Source: an uncultured Peptostreptococcus sp.
Lineage (GTDB): Bacteria; Bacillota; Clostridia; Peptostreptococcales; Peptostreptococcaceae
Assembly (NCBI GenBank): GCA_900759325.1
Contig: CAAEUW010000060.1
Location: 1 to 26,792, forward strand
Direction: 5' to 3'
DNA length: 26,792 nucleotides
Below the pieces are notes generated by a model, which was not told the origin of the DNA, ran no database searches, and worked only from the letters and a program-made list of their open reading frames with translations. The number at the start of each line of letters is the position of its first letter. Position 1 is the stretch's first letter. Below, in pieces: positions 1 through 7,337 of the stretch. The position numbers and the translations under genes are program-made.

Positions 1-156
1 AAAAGTCAGCTCTTTTTTATATTTTTTTCTAAAGAGCTTTACTATTACAGAATTTAGTCTTACAAAGTGGAATTTACTTTTTCAATTCACCTTTAAACGA
101 TTTTATTGACTAAATATAACAACTTTAATCAAATTTCTATTGTATTTCTTTCATAC
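1..156. other. AT-rich intergenic sequence
   Basis: No coding sequence is visible here. An inverted pair (AGCTCTTT near position 9 and AAAGAGCT near 32) could form a weak hairpin with T-rich flanks, perhaps the end of a transcription unit lying to the left of the window. I cannot assign it to a gene. Confidence 0.3.
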
Positions 157-202
157 AAAAAACCGACCTAAGAATCAGACTTGGTCTCCCCTCCTAGGTC
201 GG
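157..202 (-). terminator. Intrinsic terminator of the alanine symporter gene
   Basis: On the minus strand an 8-bp perfect stem (CCGACCTA / TAGGTCGG) closes a loop and is followed directly by TTTTTT. It begins 28 bases after the symporter stop codon, so it ends that monocistronic transcript. Confidence 0.85.
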
Positions 203-229
203 CTAAATTTTAATGTATTTAGTTAGAAT

Positions 230-1636
230 TTATGCCCAATAGTCAAGGTCATCAGGATCTATACCTATAGACTTGGCATGGAATTCAGGCTCCCTGCCTT
301 CTCTTCTCTGTTCTTCATAGTTCTTAAGTGCCTTAACAGCTACTCCACCTAAGATTACACAGCAAGGGATATTTATAAGTGCCATCAAGCCCATTGTAAT
401 ATCAGCTAGGGCCCAAGCTGCATCCATTGATATAATTGCACCAAAGAAAACTACTAAAGAAGCAATCACATAGAATATCTTCATAAATTCATCACTTGGC
501 TTCTTGTTGCCATTTAGGTAAGCTAGACCTGTTTCACAATAGTAAAGGTTACCTATCAAAGTAGTAAAGGCAAACATAATCATCGCTACAGTAATGAATA
601 AAGGCCCAAATGAACCAAATATAGGACGTAATGATTCCTGTACCATTGGAGCACCAGCTAGTTCAGGCTTGATTCCCACACCACTGATTAGTATCATAAA
701 AGCAGTTGCTGAACAGATTAGTATAGTATCTATATATACAGATAAGAACTGTACTAGACCCTGCTTAACTGGGTGAGATACCTCTGCTGAAGCTGCTGCA
801 TTAGGAGCAGAACCAACACCGGCCTCATTTGAGTAAAGACCACGCTTGATACCATAAACTAGACAAGATCCTGCTAGACCACCTGCAAAGGACCTACCAC
901 TGAAGGCGTCTGTAAATATCATCTTGAATACATCTGGTAACATTCCTATATTTAAAACTAGTACTATGATTGAAACTAGTACATAAATTATACCCATGAA
1001 TGGAACTAAAACCTCTGTTACACGGATCATACGCTTAGCACCACCAACAATAGATACGAAAACTGCAAGGGCAATAATTGCACCTATGATTTTTGGTGTT
1101 ACACTTGGGTTATAGAAACCATAAACTGAAAATGTAGACTGTAGGTTATAAGAGCACAACAGGTTAAATCCAAAACCATATGTCACTACCAAGCATACTA
1201 CGAATATAGTTGCAAGTGTCTTACTCTTTAAAGCTGTTTCTATATAGTAGGCTGGACCACCGTAGCAACCACCCTTTTCATCCCTACGCTTGTAGATCTG
1301 GGCTAGTGTAGATTCTACAAAGGCTGTTGCTGAACCAACTATAGCTAGGACCCACATCCAAAAGGCTGCACCAGGACCACCAAGTACTATAGCTGTAGAT
1401 ACGCCAACGATATTACCAGTACCTACACGAGATGCCGTAGAAACCATCAAGGCCTGGAAAGAAGAAACCTGTCCCTTTTCACTTGGCTTTTCCTTTACGG
1501 CTCTAATAGATTCTGGAAATAATCTAAGCTGGACAAACTTTGTCCTAAAACTGAAATAAATTCCTGCCACCGCTAGTACTACTATCAAGATAGGATAGTA
1601 CATAACGTCATCGATTTTTGTCAATAATTTTGTCAA
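230..1636 (-). CDS. Sodium:alanine symporter (AGCS family)
   Basis: An integral membrane secondary transporter expected to take up alanine or glycine with sodium. The 468-residue length is usual for the family and about ten hydrophobic segments are visible. The family signature lies near residues 66-79 (STASRVGTGNIVGV), followed by a glycine-rich helix (GGPGAAFWMW); a second typical block, SNEAGVGSAPNAAA, lies near 270-283. The gene stands alone with its own promoter and terminator. The start is unclear: 1636 is a TTG that lies 20 bases from the nearest Shine-Dalgarno sequence (GGAGG, 1657-1661), while an in-frame ATT at 1648 lies 8 bases from it. The first residues (about LTKIDDVMYYP) match the usual N-terminus of the family, so the protein itself is intact. 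Function is from family resemblance; the exact substrate is inferred. Confidence 0.9.
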   Translation of the reverse strand: MTKLLTKIDDVMYYPILIVVLAVAGIYFSFRTKFVQLRLFPESIRAVKEKPSEKGQVSSFQALMVSTASRVGTGNIVGVSTAIVLGGPGAAFWMWVLAIVGSATAFVESTLAQIYKRRDEKGGCYGGPAYYIETALKSKTLATIFVVCLVVTYGFGFNLLCSYNLQSTFSVYGFYNPSVTPKIIGAIIALAVFVSIVGGAKRMIRVTEVLVPFMGIIYVLVSIIVLVLNIGMLPDVFKMIFTDAFSGRSFAGGLAGSCLVYGIKRGLYSNEAGVGSAPNAAASAEVSHPVKQGLVQFLSVYIDTILICSATAFMILISGVGIKPELAGAPMVQESLRPIFGSFGPLFITVAMIMFAFTTLIGNLYYCETGLAYLNGNKKPSDEFMKIFYVIASLVVFFGAIISMDAAWALADITMGLMALINIPCCVILGGVAVKALKNYEEQRREGREPEFHAKSIGIDPDDLDYWA

Positions 1637-1980
1637 TAATTCTAAAATAAGTCATTCCTCCCCTTTTGCAGAATAAGATACCAGTAATAGCTAACATTTA
1701 TTAGGTATTGTTATTAGATATCGCTACTCTGAAATTTAACATATTTATTACTAATTTATTCCACAATAATATTATCCTATAAATGGAATAATATTGCAAG
1801 TAAAAAAATAAATATTTCAAAAAAAGCATTTACCTATCATTCTTATTATAAAAAATGAATAATATTATGCATTTTTAGTCATATCTAAAATATTTATATA
1901 TTATCGAAGTCTTTTTTTGAAAGTTTCGCATAAATAAATTCATAAATCATGGGTATTCCAGACATAAATGAAATAAAAAT
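1637..1980. other. AT-rich intergenic region, leader and upstream of the symporter
   Basis: Apart from the symporter promoter and its leader, this stretch shows nothing I can name. It is strongly AT-rich and has stops in all frames. The 1900-1980 part may be decayed sequence of the IS element whose recognisable end follows, but the translation there is no longer readable. Confidence 0.4.
1771..1799 (-). promoter_or_regulatory. Sigma-A-type promoter for the alanine symporter
   Basis: On the minus strand TTGCAA (1794-1799), a 17-base spacer and GATAAT (1771-1776). It lies about 130 bases upstream of the symporter start, leaving a long AT-rich 5' leader in which I see no known riboswitch. Confidence 0.6.
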
Positions 1981-2144
1981 TTCAATTGTGTCAATAGGAT
2001 AAAATTAAACTTGTCTTCAAAATTACATACTCTCAATATAGGAGCTTTAGGAATTTTAAGGCAAGGATAATGCTAATGGAAAGGTATAAGATACAAAAGG
2101 GCAACATCCATAGTTATCAGTTTGCTATGGATGCTGCCGCATAA
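1981..2144 (+). pseudogene. C-terminal remnant of an ISL3-family transposase
   Basis: From 2001 to the TAA at 2142-2144 the plus strand reads 47 codons that include YRSFRNFKARIML, the conserved C-terminal block of ISL3-family transposases (in intact members usually preceded by NxIKxxKRxxxG). Just upstream the expected VNRIKL reading appears in another frame (about 1988-2005), so at least one frameshift is present, and no start or catalytic domain remains. A hairpin with 13 of 14 paired bases (2100-2113 with 2125-2138) lies inside the tail. The fragment is dead. The family call rests on the motif recognised by eye. Confidence 0.7.
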
Positions 2145-2159
2145 TTTAATAGATTTTGT

Positions 2160-2197
2160 TGATTTAAATTATCACCAACGTTATTTGACATAGAGCC
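2160..2197 (+). mobile_element. Right end of the ISL3-like element (IS-end repeat copy 1)
   Basis: The stretch beginning TGATTTAAATTATCACCAAC and ending TTTGACATAGAGCC lies 15 bases after the transposase remnant stop. Read in reverse it starts GGCTCTATGTCAAATAAC, which fits the terminal inverted repeats I remember for ISL3-type elements. A second diverged copy in the same orientation is at 2783-2820. No matching left end is visible. Confidence 0.6.
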
Positions 2198-2243
2198 TTT
2201 AAAACATACCAAATCATAATGTAGCAACCTACAAAAATTCAAT

Positions 2244-2441
2244 TTATTTTTCGTTTCTATTTGATGAAAGTAAGTTGAATATCAGTCCGATTAATATTGG
2301 CATTATTGGAATGATAAAGTATAAAGGAATTCCTGAATACGTTCCAGAATAGTATGTTTGCCATAATTTAATTAGTTCAACCAATACGTAGGACAATGAT
2401 ATCATGTAAACACATAATTTTGTTTTAGTATTATTACACAT
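2244..2441 (-). CDS. Small two-helix membrane protein, unknown function
   Basis: A 65-residue protein I do not recognise. Two hydrophobic segments are visible, roughly residues 8-27 and 38-59 (GIPLYFIIPIMPILIGLIF), joined by a short polar loop rich in Tyr, Ser and Gly, with a charged tail ending SSNRNEK, so it is probably a membrane hairpin. The start is well supported by AGGTGAT 8 bases before ATG. It lies 11 bases after the stop of a 22-codon ORF with its own ribosome binding site, behind a consensus promoter, so it appears to be expressed. It is bracketed by IS remnants. It could be an immunity, toxin or export-helper protein of a peptide system, or a fragment of a larger membrane protein; nothing in the sequence decides between these. 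Confidence 0.55.
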   Translation of the reverse strand: MCNNTKTKLCVYMISLSYVLVELIKLWQTYYSGTYSGIPLYFIIPIMPILIGLIFNLLSSNRNEK

Positions 2442-2452
2442 TAGAGTATCAC

Positions 2453-2521
2453 CTACTTATATGCGACATCTAGGTATCTATCAGTTAATGCTGTTAAAAG
2501 TATATACATTTTTTTTCTCAT
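2453..2521 (-). CDS. 22-aa small ORF ahead of the membrane protein
   Basis: ATG at 2521 reads 22 codons (MRKKMYILLTALTDRYLDVAYK) to TAG. The ribosome binding site AAGGAG sits 7 bases upstream of the ATG. It starts about 50 bases after a consensus promoter and ends just before the ribosome binding site of the 65-aa gene, so the two are arranged as an operon. The peptide has a basic start, a short hydrophobic run and a polar end. I cannot tell a genuine microprotein or signalling peptide from a leader peptide or the stump of a lost gene. Confidence 0.4.
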   Translation of the reverse strand: MRKKMYILLTALTDRYLDVAYK

Positions 2522-2575
2522 AATATTTCTCCTTAATGATATTTATTGCTCATAAAGATTAAGTATATTTTCATA

Positions 2576-2604
2576 ATTATATAATAAACAATACTTATTT
2601 TCAA
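2576..2604 (-). promoter_or_regulatory. Consensus promoter of the small-peptide cassette
   Basis: Minus strand TTGAAA (2599-2604), exactly 17 bases, TATAAT (2576-2581). This is near-perfect sigma-A geometry and the strongest argument that the two small ORFs downstream are transcribed. Confidence 0.75.
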
Positions 2605-2664
2605 TCTTTTTTTATATTTTATATAAGGTTTTAATTCTTAGTTGTCAAGACATATGTTACACTT

Positions 2665-2762
2665 GAGTCTATGTAAAAAAGTCTGTAAAATTGTAAGTCC
2701 TTCTATGGTAAAATTATCATAGAAGGACTTATTTTAATTTACAGATTTTTTTACATACTCTC
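2665..2762. repeat. 98-bp palindromic element, MITE-like
   Basis: The ends are inverted repeats: GAGnnTATGTAAAAAAnTCTG on the left and its complement on the right, followed inward by TGTAAA/TTTACA. The core is a perfect 14-bp hairpin (2694-2707 with 2718-2731) with a 10-base loop. The GAGnnTATGTAAAAAA end resembles ends I associate with IS256-family elements, so a non-autonomous element (MITE) is a reasonable reading. No target-site duplication is evident. It may also act as a terminator for serS or for the small cassette, since T-rich runs flank the core hairpin. Confidence 0.5.
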
Positions 2763-2782
2763 TCATATTTAATATATTCTAC

Positions 2783-2820
2783 TGATTTAAACTATCACCA
2801 ATCTTATTTGACAAGAGGCT
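2783..2820 (+). mobile_element. IS-end repeat copy 2 (ISL3-like right end)
   Basis: A diverged direct copy of 2160-2197: TGATTTAAACTATCACCAAT and then TTATTTGACA followed by AGAGGCT. Most positions match copy 1 and the orientation is the same. No transposase sequence precedes this copy; the MITE-like palindrome lies 20 bases before it. It marks a second insertion scar. Confidence 0.55.
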
Positions 2821-2871
2821 ATACTCCTTGCCTAAACTCATCGTTCTGCAAGTAGTATAGTAGGGTTCCAA

Positions 2872-4152
2872 CTATTTTATTAAGTCACACTTCATATACT
2901 TTCTAAGGGCTTCTGGAACCACAACGCTACCATCAGCCTGCTGGTAGTTTTCAAGTATAGCAGCAAGAGTTCTACCAACTGCCAAACCTGATCCATTTAG
3001 AGTGTGGACAAATTCAGTCTTAGCATTTCTATCCCTCTTAAATCTGATGTTGGCCCTTCTTGCCTGGAAGTCTTCAAAGTTTGAACAAGAAGAAATTTCT
3101 ACATACCTGTTGTAGCTTGGCATCCAAACTTCTAGGTCATACTTCTTGGCAGCAGTAAAGCCTAGGTCCCCTGTACATATCTTAACCACCCTATATGGTA
3201 GGCCTAACAACTGTAGCATCTTTTCAGCATCATTAGTCAAAGTTTCTAATTCCTGGTAAGAATCTTCTGGCTTAACAAACTTAACTAGCTCTACCTTATT
3301 GAACTGGTGCTGTCTAACTAGACCCCTAGTATCCCTACCAGCTGATCCGGCTTCAGACCTGAAGCATGGAGTGTAGGCACAGTGCTTGATTGGAAGCTTG
3401 TCCAAGCTCAATATTTCATTGTTGTAAAGGTTAGTTACTGGAACTTCTGCAGTTGGTACCAAGAAGTATTCTAAACCTTCTAGCTTGAACATATCCTCTT
3501 CAAACTTAGGTAACTGGCCAGTACCTATAAAACTGTTTCTATTGGCGATGAAAGGAGGTATTACCTCTGTATAGCCGTTATTTTCAGTATGCTGGTCAAG
3601 GAAGAAACCTATTAGAGACCTTTCTAGCTTAGAACCCAAGCCCTTAAGCACTGTAAATCTTGATCCAGTTATCTTTCCACCTCTTTCGAAGTCAAGTATA
3701 TCAAGGTCTGTTCCTATATCCCAGTGGGCCTTGAGTTCGAAATCAAACTTTGTAGGCTCTCCCCACCTTCTTATTTCTACATTGTCTTCATCAGTTTCAC
3801 CCTGTGGTACATCTGGGTGCGGTACATTAGGTATTCTCATTAGTCTATAAACTAGCTTTTCTTCTACTTCTCTTAGCTCAACATCAAATTCCTTTATCTT
3901 GTCAGATAAAACCTTTAGTTCGGCCTTTATCTCGTCTATATTTTCACCATTTTTCATCATTACTGGTATCTTCTTAGAGTCAACATTTGACTTGTTCTTT
4001 AGGACTTCAACTTCCTTTAAGATAGCCTTTCTCTTGTCATCCAAGTCTAGTACTTCATCAAGGTCCTTAGGATCAAATTCTCCTTCACCCCTTCTGCCCA
4101 TCAAAAGCTTAATCTCATCAAGATTTTCTCTAATTCTCTTTACGTCTAACAT
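2872..4152 (-). CDS. serS: Seryl-tRNA synthetase
   Basis: Charges tRNA-Ser with serine in the cytoplasm. The 426-residue class II synthetase has the long N-terminal coiled-coil tRNA-binding arm (about residues 25-105), then the catalytic core with motif 2 (FRSEAGSAGRDTRGL) and motif 3 (GSGLAVGRTLAAILENYQ), and ends PEALRKYM as usual. The start at 4152 (MLDVKRIRENLDEIK) matches family N-termini and has AGAGAGG upstream. An open frame extends 55 codons further upstream but runs through the T-box leader and is not coding. The gene is monocistronic and is controlled by the T-box riboswitch before it. No clear private terminator follows; the palindrome at 2665-2762 may serve. Confidence 0.96.
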   Translation of the reverse strand: MLDVKRIRENLDEIKLLMGRRGEGEFDPKDLDEVLDLDDKRKAILKEVEVLKNKSNVDSKKIPVMMKNGENIDEIKAELKVLSDKIKEFDVELREVEEKLVYRLMRIPNVPHPDVPQGETDEDNVEIRRWGEPTKFDFELKAHWDIGTDLDILDFERGGKITGSRFTVLKGLGSKLERSLIGFFLDQHTENNGYTEVIPPFIANRNSFIGTGQLPKFEEDMFKLEGLEYFLVPTAEVPVTNLYNNEILSLDKLPIKHCAYTPCFRSEAGSAGRDTRGLVRQHQFNKVELVKFVKPEDSYQELETLTNDAEKMLQLLGLPYRVVKICTGDLGFTAAKKYDLEVWMPSYNRYVEISSCSNFEDFQARRANIRFKRDRNAKTEFVHTLNGSGLAVGRTLAAILENYQQADGSVVVPEALRKYMKCDLIK

Positions 4153-4263
4153 ATCTTTACCTCTCTTTATAAATAATATATTTTTTGTATTTTTAATACT
4201 GGGACCCAGCAAAAAAGCATGATTCCTAACAAGGGTATATGATAGGTCCTGTATTTTAATAAT

Positions 4264-4502
4264 AAAAAAAGACTCCCATCCCAATAAGGGACGAAAGTCA
4301 TAATTCCGCGTTGCCACCCTAGTTGGCTATATAAATAGCCCACCTCTAACCCTTATCGCAGGTCCTACGTCTAGTACTATTTCAAACTAGAAGCTCCGGA
4401 GTAGATTCAGAAAAACTTGCCATGGGTTCACACCGACCACCCATTCTCTGAAGACAGGACTTAACTTACTAGGCTCCATCATAGCCATCAAATCTATATG
4501 TA
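4264..4502 (-). ncRNA. T-box riboswitch, tRNA-Ser responsive, in front of serS
   Basis: The leader contains the T-box antiterminator bulge AGGGTGGCAACGCGG (4306-4320), where TGGC would pair with the GCCA end of tRNA-Ser (discriminator base G). It is followed by a 12-bp terminator stem (GACTTTCGTCCC / GGGATGGGAGTC) and seven T residues (4264-4299). The specifier loop lies around 4397-4411 (GAATCTACTCC); UCU at 4403-4405 is my choice for the serine specifier codon. Uncharged tRNA-Ser should favour the antiterminator and allow serS transcription. Confidence 0.93.
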
Positions 4503-4505
4503 TCC

Positions 4506-4534
4506 ATTATATACCTATTAAAGACCTTTTTCAA
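4506..4534 (-). promoter_or_regulatory. Promoter of the serS T-box transcript
   Basis: Minus strand TTGAAA (4529-4534), 17-base spacer, TATAAT (4506-4511). The transcript would begin just before the T-box stem I. Confidence 0.8.
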
Positions 4535-4598
4535 GCCTAACTTACTATAGATTTGCATATACCTTTTATTATTATGAATACATAGTTTTTTTATAATT

Positions 4599-7037
4599 TC
4601 ATAACCTATAATCGGTATTTTCAAATCTCACTCCTTTATTGGAATGAAGGAATAATAAATATCCAACTAACGATAAAATATAATTTAATATTATCGTAAA
4701 ACAAATAAACTTTAAATTAAATGCAAAATATTTGGTGTAGAAATCATTCGCCTTGAAATATTCATATATATACCATTCTATTGGTAGAGAAAATAATACT
4801 ATTATTAATGTCATTAACATTAATAATCTTATTGTTTTTTTAATAAATATTCTTCTTATAGCTGTTTTTGATATTCCAAGGTACTCCACTATTTGCAAGT
4901 TTCTATATATTTTTCTATATATCTTTAAGTATAGTGATAGACCTATAATAAATAATATTAAATATATGCATATAGAAATAAATATATTGATTTTTTCGTG
5001 TATTTCCGAACTATCTAACATCAATGCTCTTTCATCATGCTTATTAACTATATTGAAGTTATATTTTGATAATATAGTGTTTAAGTCTTCTACAGCCTGA
5101 TTTATATTACATTGAGGGCTAATATTTAAGTTTATTGAGTTAAATTTTATATCTCCAAAAATTTTTTTGTATGTATGTATATTTAAAATTATCTGCGGGC
5201 AATCATTCTTAGTGTAAAAATTTCCTGTATACATTAAATTATTTGTATGATGTATCACGTCAAAATCCAGTTGCTTTGTTGGTTTTTCAGTACCATATAT
5301 ATAGTTTTCGGAATAGGGTTCTTTAACTGGATTATATAAAAAAGTTATATTTTTTTTATTTTTCAAATCACTAAATCTTTCTGGCAAATATAACAGCGCA
5401 GCATTTTTTTCTTTTATCTTCGAATAATTATTTTTAATTACCTCGTCATTAAATGCATAAACCGAAGATTTAATATACAGTGAATTCCCATCTTTAATAA
5501 CAGCACCCCTTAAACTATTTTTATAGTTACCATTTAATTGGTTTATCATAGAATCATCTAAGTTCGTGTTTGATATTGCAATACGTCCCATTAATTGAGC
5601 AGAGGCTAATACTTCTTTAAAAACTAGTTTATTATTGCTATCTCTAAGGTTTTGTATTCTTTTCAGATCAGTTTCAGTTATTCCCGTAGAGTTAATATCC
5701 ACTGGTTCTATCGCTACATCATAGTTATAACCTTCTTCAAATGATGAAACTAACTCTTTATTGTGATACTGCATCAAATTCGAATAATACAAAAATGATA
5801 TCAAAACAATGGAAGAAATAATTTGTAAAAATACAAATAATATATACATAAATTTATCATTCTTTATATATAGGGATATAACTTCATATAATGCAGGTTT
5901 ATTCGTATTCAAAGTATAGGTTTTAGGTTTCCTATATTTTTCTTTTCTATTCAGTGAATGATCCTCACTCGGTTTTATTTTGAAATATTTATACGACGAC
6001 ATAATAAAAGTTATAATTAAAGAAAAAATGATAGGTAAAATAAATTTATAACTCCAATAAGTAGGACTTACATTCTTATTTAGAAGTTCTTGATTAAAAA
6101 TATATAGCTTGTTTTTAATCAAGAAAAAAAATATGCACGAAAATAAATATCCTATAGTTAAAGAAGTCGCCATCTTGATAATGTTTTCGCATAAAATTAT
6201 GCTTGCCATTTTTCTTTTACTACACCCTAATAAATATGTAATTGAAAAGAAATTTTTATCATCATTATAGTATATGAAATAAAGTATAATTAATAGCATA
6301 GTTAAAAATATACCTAATACAAATAAATATTTCAAATCAAAAAAAGTCAAATGATATTTATTTTTGAGAAGATCATTCAGCTCATAATTAATTTTTACAG
6401 CATTCTTTTCTAAGTCATAGTTTTTGCTTAGGAAATTAGAATATGAATTGTTGTATTTAGATGTAATCAAGTGAACATAATCATAACGATTAATATCTTC
6501 ACTAGTCTTTGTATAAAATAAATAGTTGTTTCTCAATTTATTAGCTGAGATATTACTTGATATACCGACTAATTTCATATCGACATTTAAGTTATTAATG
6601 ATATCTCTAAAAATATAGTGATTATTAATTTTTAGACCAAGAGAATCACAGACCCATTTTTCAGCAACAAATTCATTCTTTTTATTATATAAGCGGCCCT
6701 CTAAAATATTAGCGTTGTACAAATCTAAAATATTTTCTGTTGATGAATTTAGCTGAATGTTTTTTTCGTCATATTTAATAACTTTTTCAATATTCTCACA
6801 ATAAATATTTTTGATATCTTTAGCTTTTTCAAGTTTTTTACTTGTATTTTTATCAACATTCAATAGTATAAAGTTACTTTTTCCCCTAAAACGAATCACA
6901 TCACTTATCTGTGTCTCTATCATTGAAAATTTAAATAATATAATAGTAAAAAATGTTAAAAACAGCACTGATAAGCAAATTAATGAAACTTTATTGTTTT
7001 TAATTCTGTTGTATAATAATTTATTTAAAGATTTCAT
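4599..7037 (-). CDS. Orphan ABC-transporter permease with two FtsX domains
   Basis: An 812-residue membrane protein. Predicted membrane segments lie at about 17-37, 235-257, 285-308, 332-348, 397-417, 683-704, 736-752 and 776-798, with large extracytoplasmic parts at 40-230 and 420-680. This is the layout of long FtsX-like permeases that move lipids, lipoproteins or peptides or give antimicrobial-peptide resistance. The cytoplasmic motif YLLGCSKRKM after the second segment and its counterpart VEYLGISKTAIRR in the C-terminal half are the usual coupling-helix regions. No ATPase gene is adjacent, so the partner must be elsewhere or lost. The gene is far richer in AAA, AAT and ATA codons than its neighbours, which suggests transfer. 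ATG 7037 is chosen because GGAGG lies 5 bases upstream; the longer TTG-initiated form contains that site. Substrate unknown. Confidence 0.8.
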   Translation of the reverse strand: MKSLNKLLYNRIKNNKVSLICLSVLFLTFFTIILFKFSMIETQISDVIRFRGKSNFILLNVDKNTSKKLEKAKDIKNIYCENIEKVIKYDEKNIQLNSSTENILDLYNANILEGRLYNKKNEFVAEKWVCDSLGLKINNHYIFRDIINNLNVDMKLVGISSNISANKLRNNYLFYTKTSEDINRYDYVHLITSKYNNSYSNFLSKNYDLEKNAVKINYELNDLLKNKYHLTFFDLKYLFVLGIFLTMLLIILYFIYYNDDKNFFSITYLLGCSKRKMASIILCENIIKMATSLTIGYLFSCIFFFLIKNKLYIFNQELLNKNVSPTYWSYKFILPIIFSLIITFIMSSYKYFKIKPSEDHSLNRKEKYRKPKTYTLNTNKPALYEVISLYIKNDKFMYILFVFLQIISSIVLISFLYYSNLMQYHNKELVSSFEEGYNYDVAIEPVDINSTGITETDLKRIQNLRDSNNKLVFKEVLASAQLMGRIAISNTNLDDSMINQLNGNYKNSLRGAVIKDGNSLYIKSSVYAFNDEVIKNNYSKIKEKNAALLYLPERFSDLKNKKNITFLYNPVKEPYSENYIYGTEKPTKQLDFDVIHHTNNLMYTGNFYTKNDCPQIILNIHTYKKIFGDIKFNSINLNISPQCNINQAVEDLNTILSKYNFNIVNKHDERALMLDSSEIHEKINIFISICIYLILFIIGLSLYLKIYRKIYRNLQIVEYLGISKTAIRRIFIKKTIRLLMLMTLIIVLFSLPIEWYIYEYFKANDFYTKYFAFNLKFICFTIILNYILSLVGYLLFLHSNKGVRFENTDYRL

Positions 7038-7142
7038 ACCTACCTCCAAATTTCATTAATTAAGAATTGCTTGACTTATGAACACAAACCATAAATGGAT
7101 AAATATCACTATTACACTTAAAATAGTCTGAGTTTCATCTTA

Positions 7143-7171
7143 ATTATACATTAAAACAAAAGTACAAACAA
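7143..7171 (-). promoter_or_regulatory. Promoter of the ABC permease
   Basis: Minus strand TTGTTT (7166-7171), 17-base spacer, TATAAT (7143-7148), about 100 bases before the start codon. It confirms that the permease is transcribed apart from the lysine operon upstream. Confidence 0.6.
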
Positions 7172-7216
7172 TAACCTTTATGAAAATACCTGGAACTATG
7201 ATAAATCTCATTAAAT

Positions 7217-7263
7217 AAAAAGGTGCTTAGTATTATATTATGTCGATATACTAGCACCTTTTT
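7217..7263 (-). terminator. Terminator at the end of the lysine operon
   Basis: AAAAAGGTGC and GCACCTTTTT pair, extended by TAGTAT/ATACTA after a one-base bulge. The T run works on either strand. It lies about 75 bases after lysA. Confidence 0.85.
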
Positions 7264-7337
7264 CCTATTTTCTATATATTTTTGCTTATCATAAAATATA
7301 CTTTCAAATTAACCTTATACTAAGCTAGTATAAATGA

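Noticed and set aside
4153..4317. N-terminal extension of serS by 55 codons
   Set aside because: It reads through the T-box terminator and antiterminator; the internal ATG with AGAGAGG matches family N-termini.
4753..5100. Plus-strand ORF opposite the ABC permease
   Set aside because: Low-complexity Ile/Asn-rich reading in AT-rich DNA, expected by chance.
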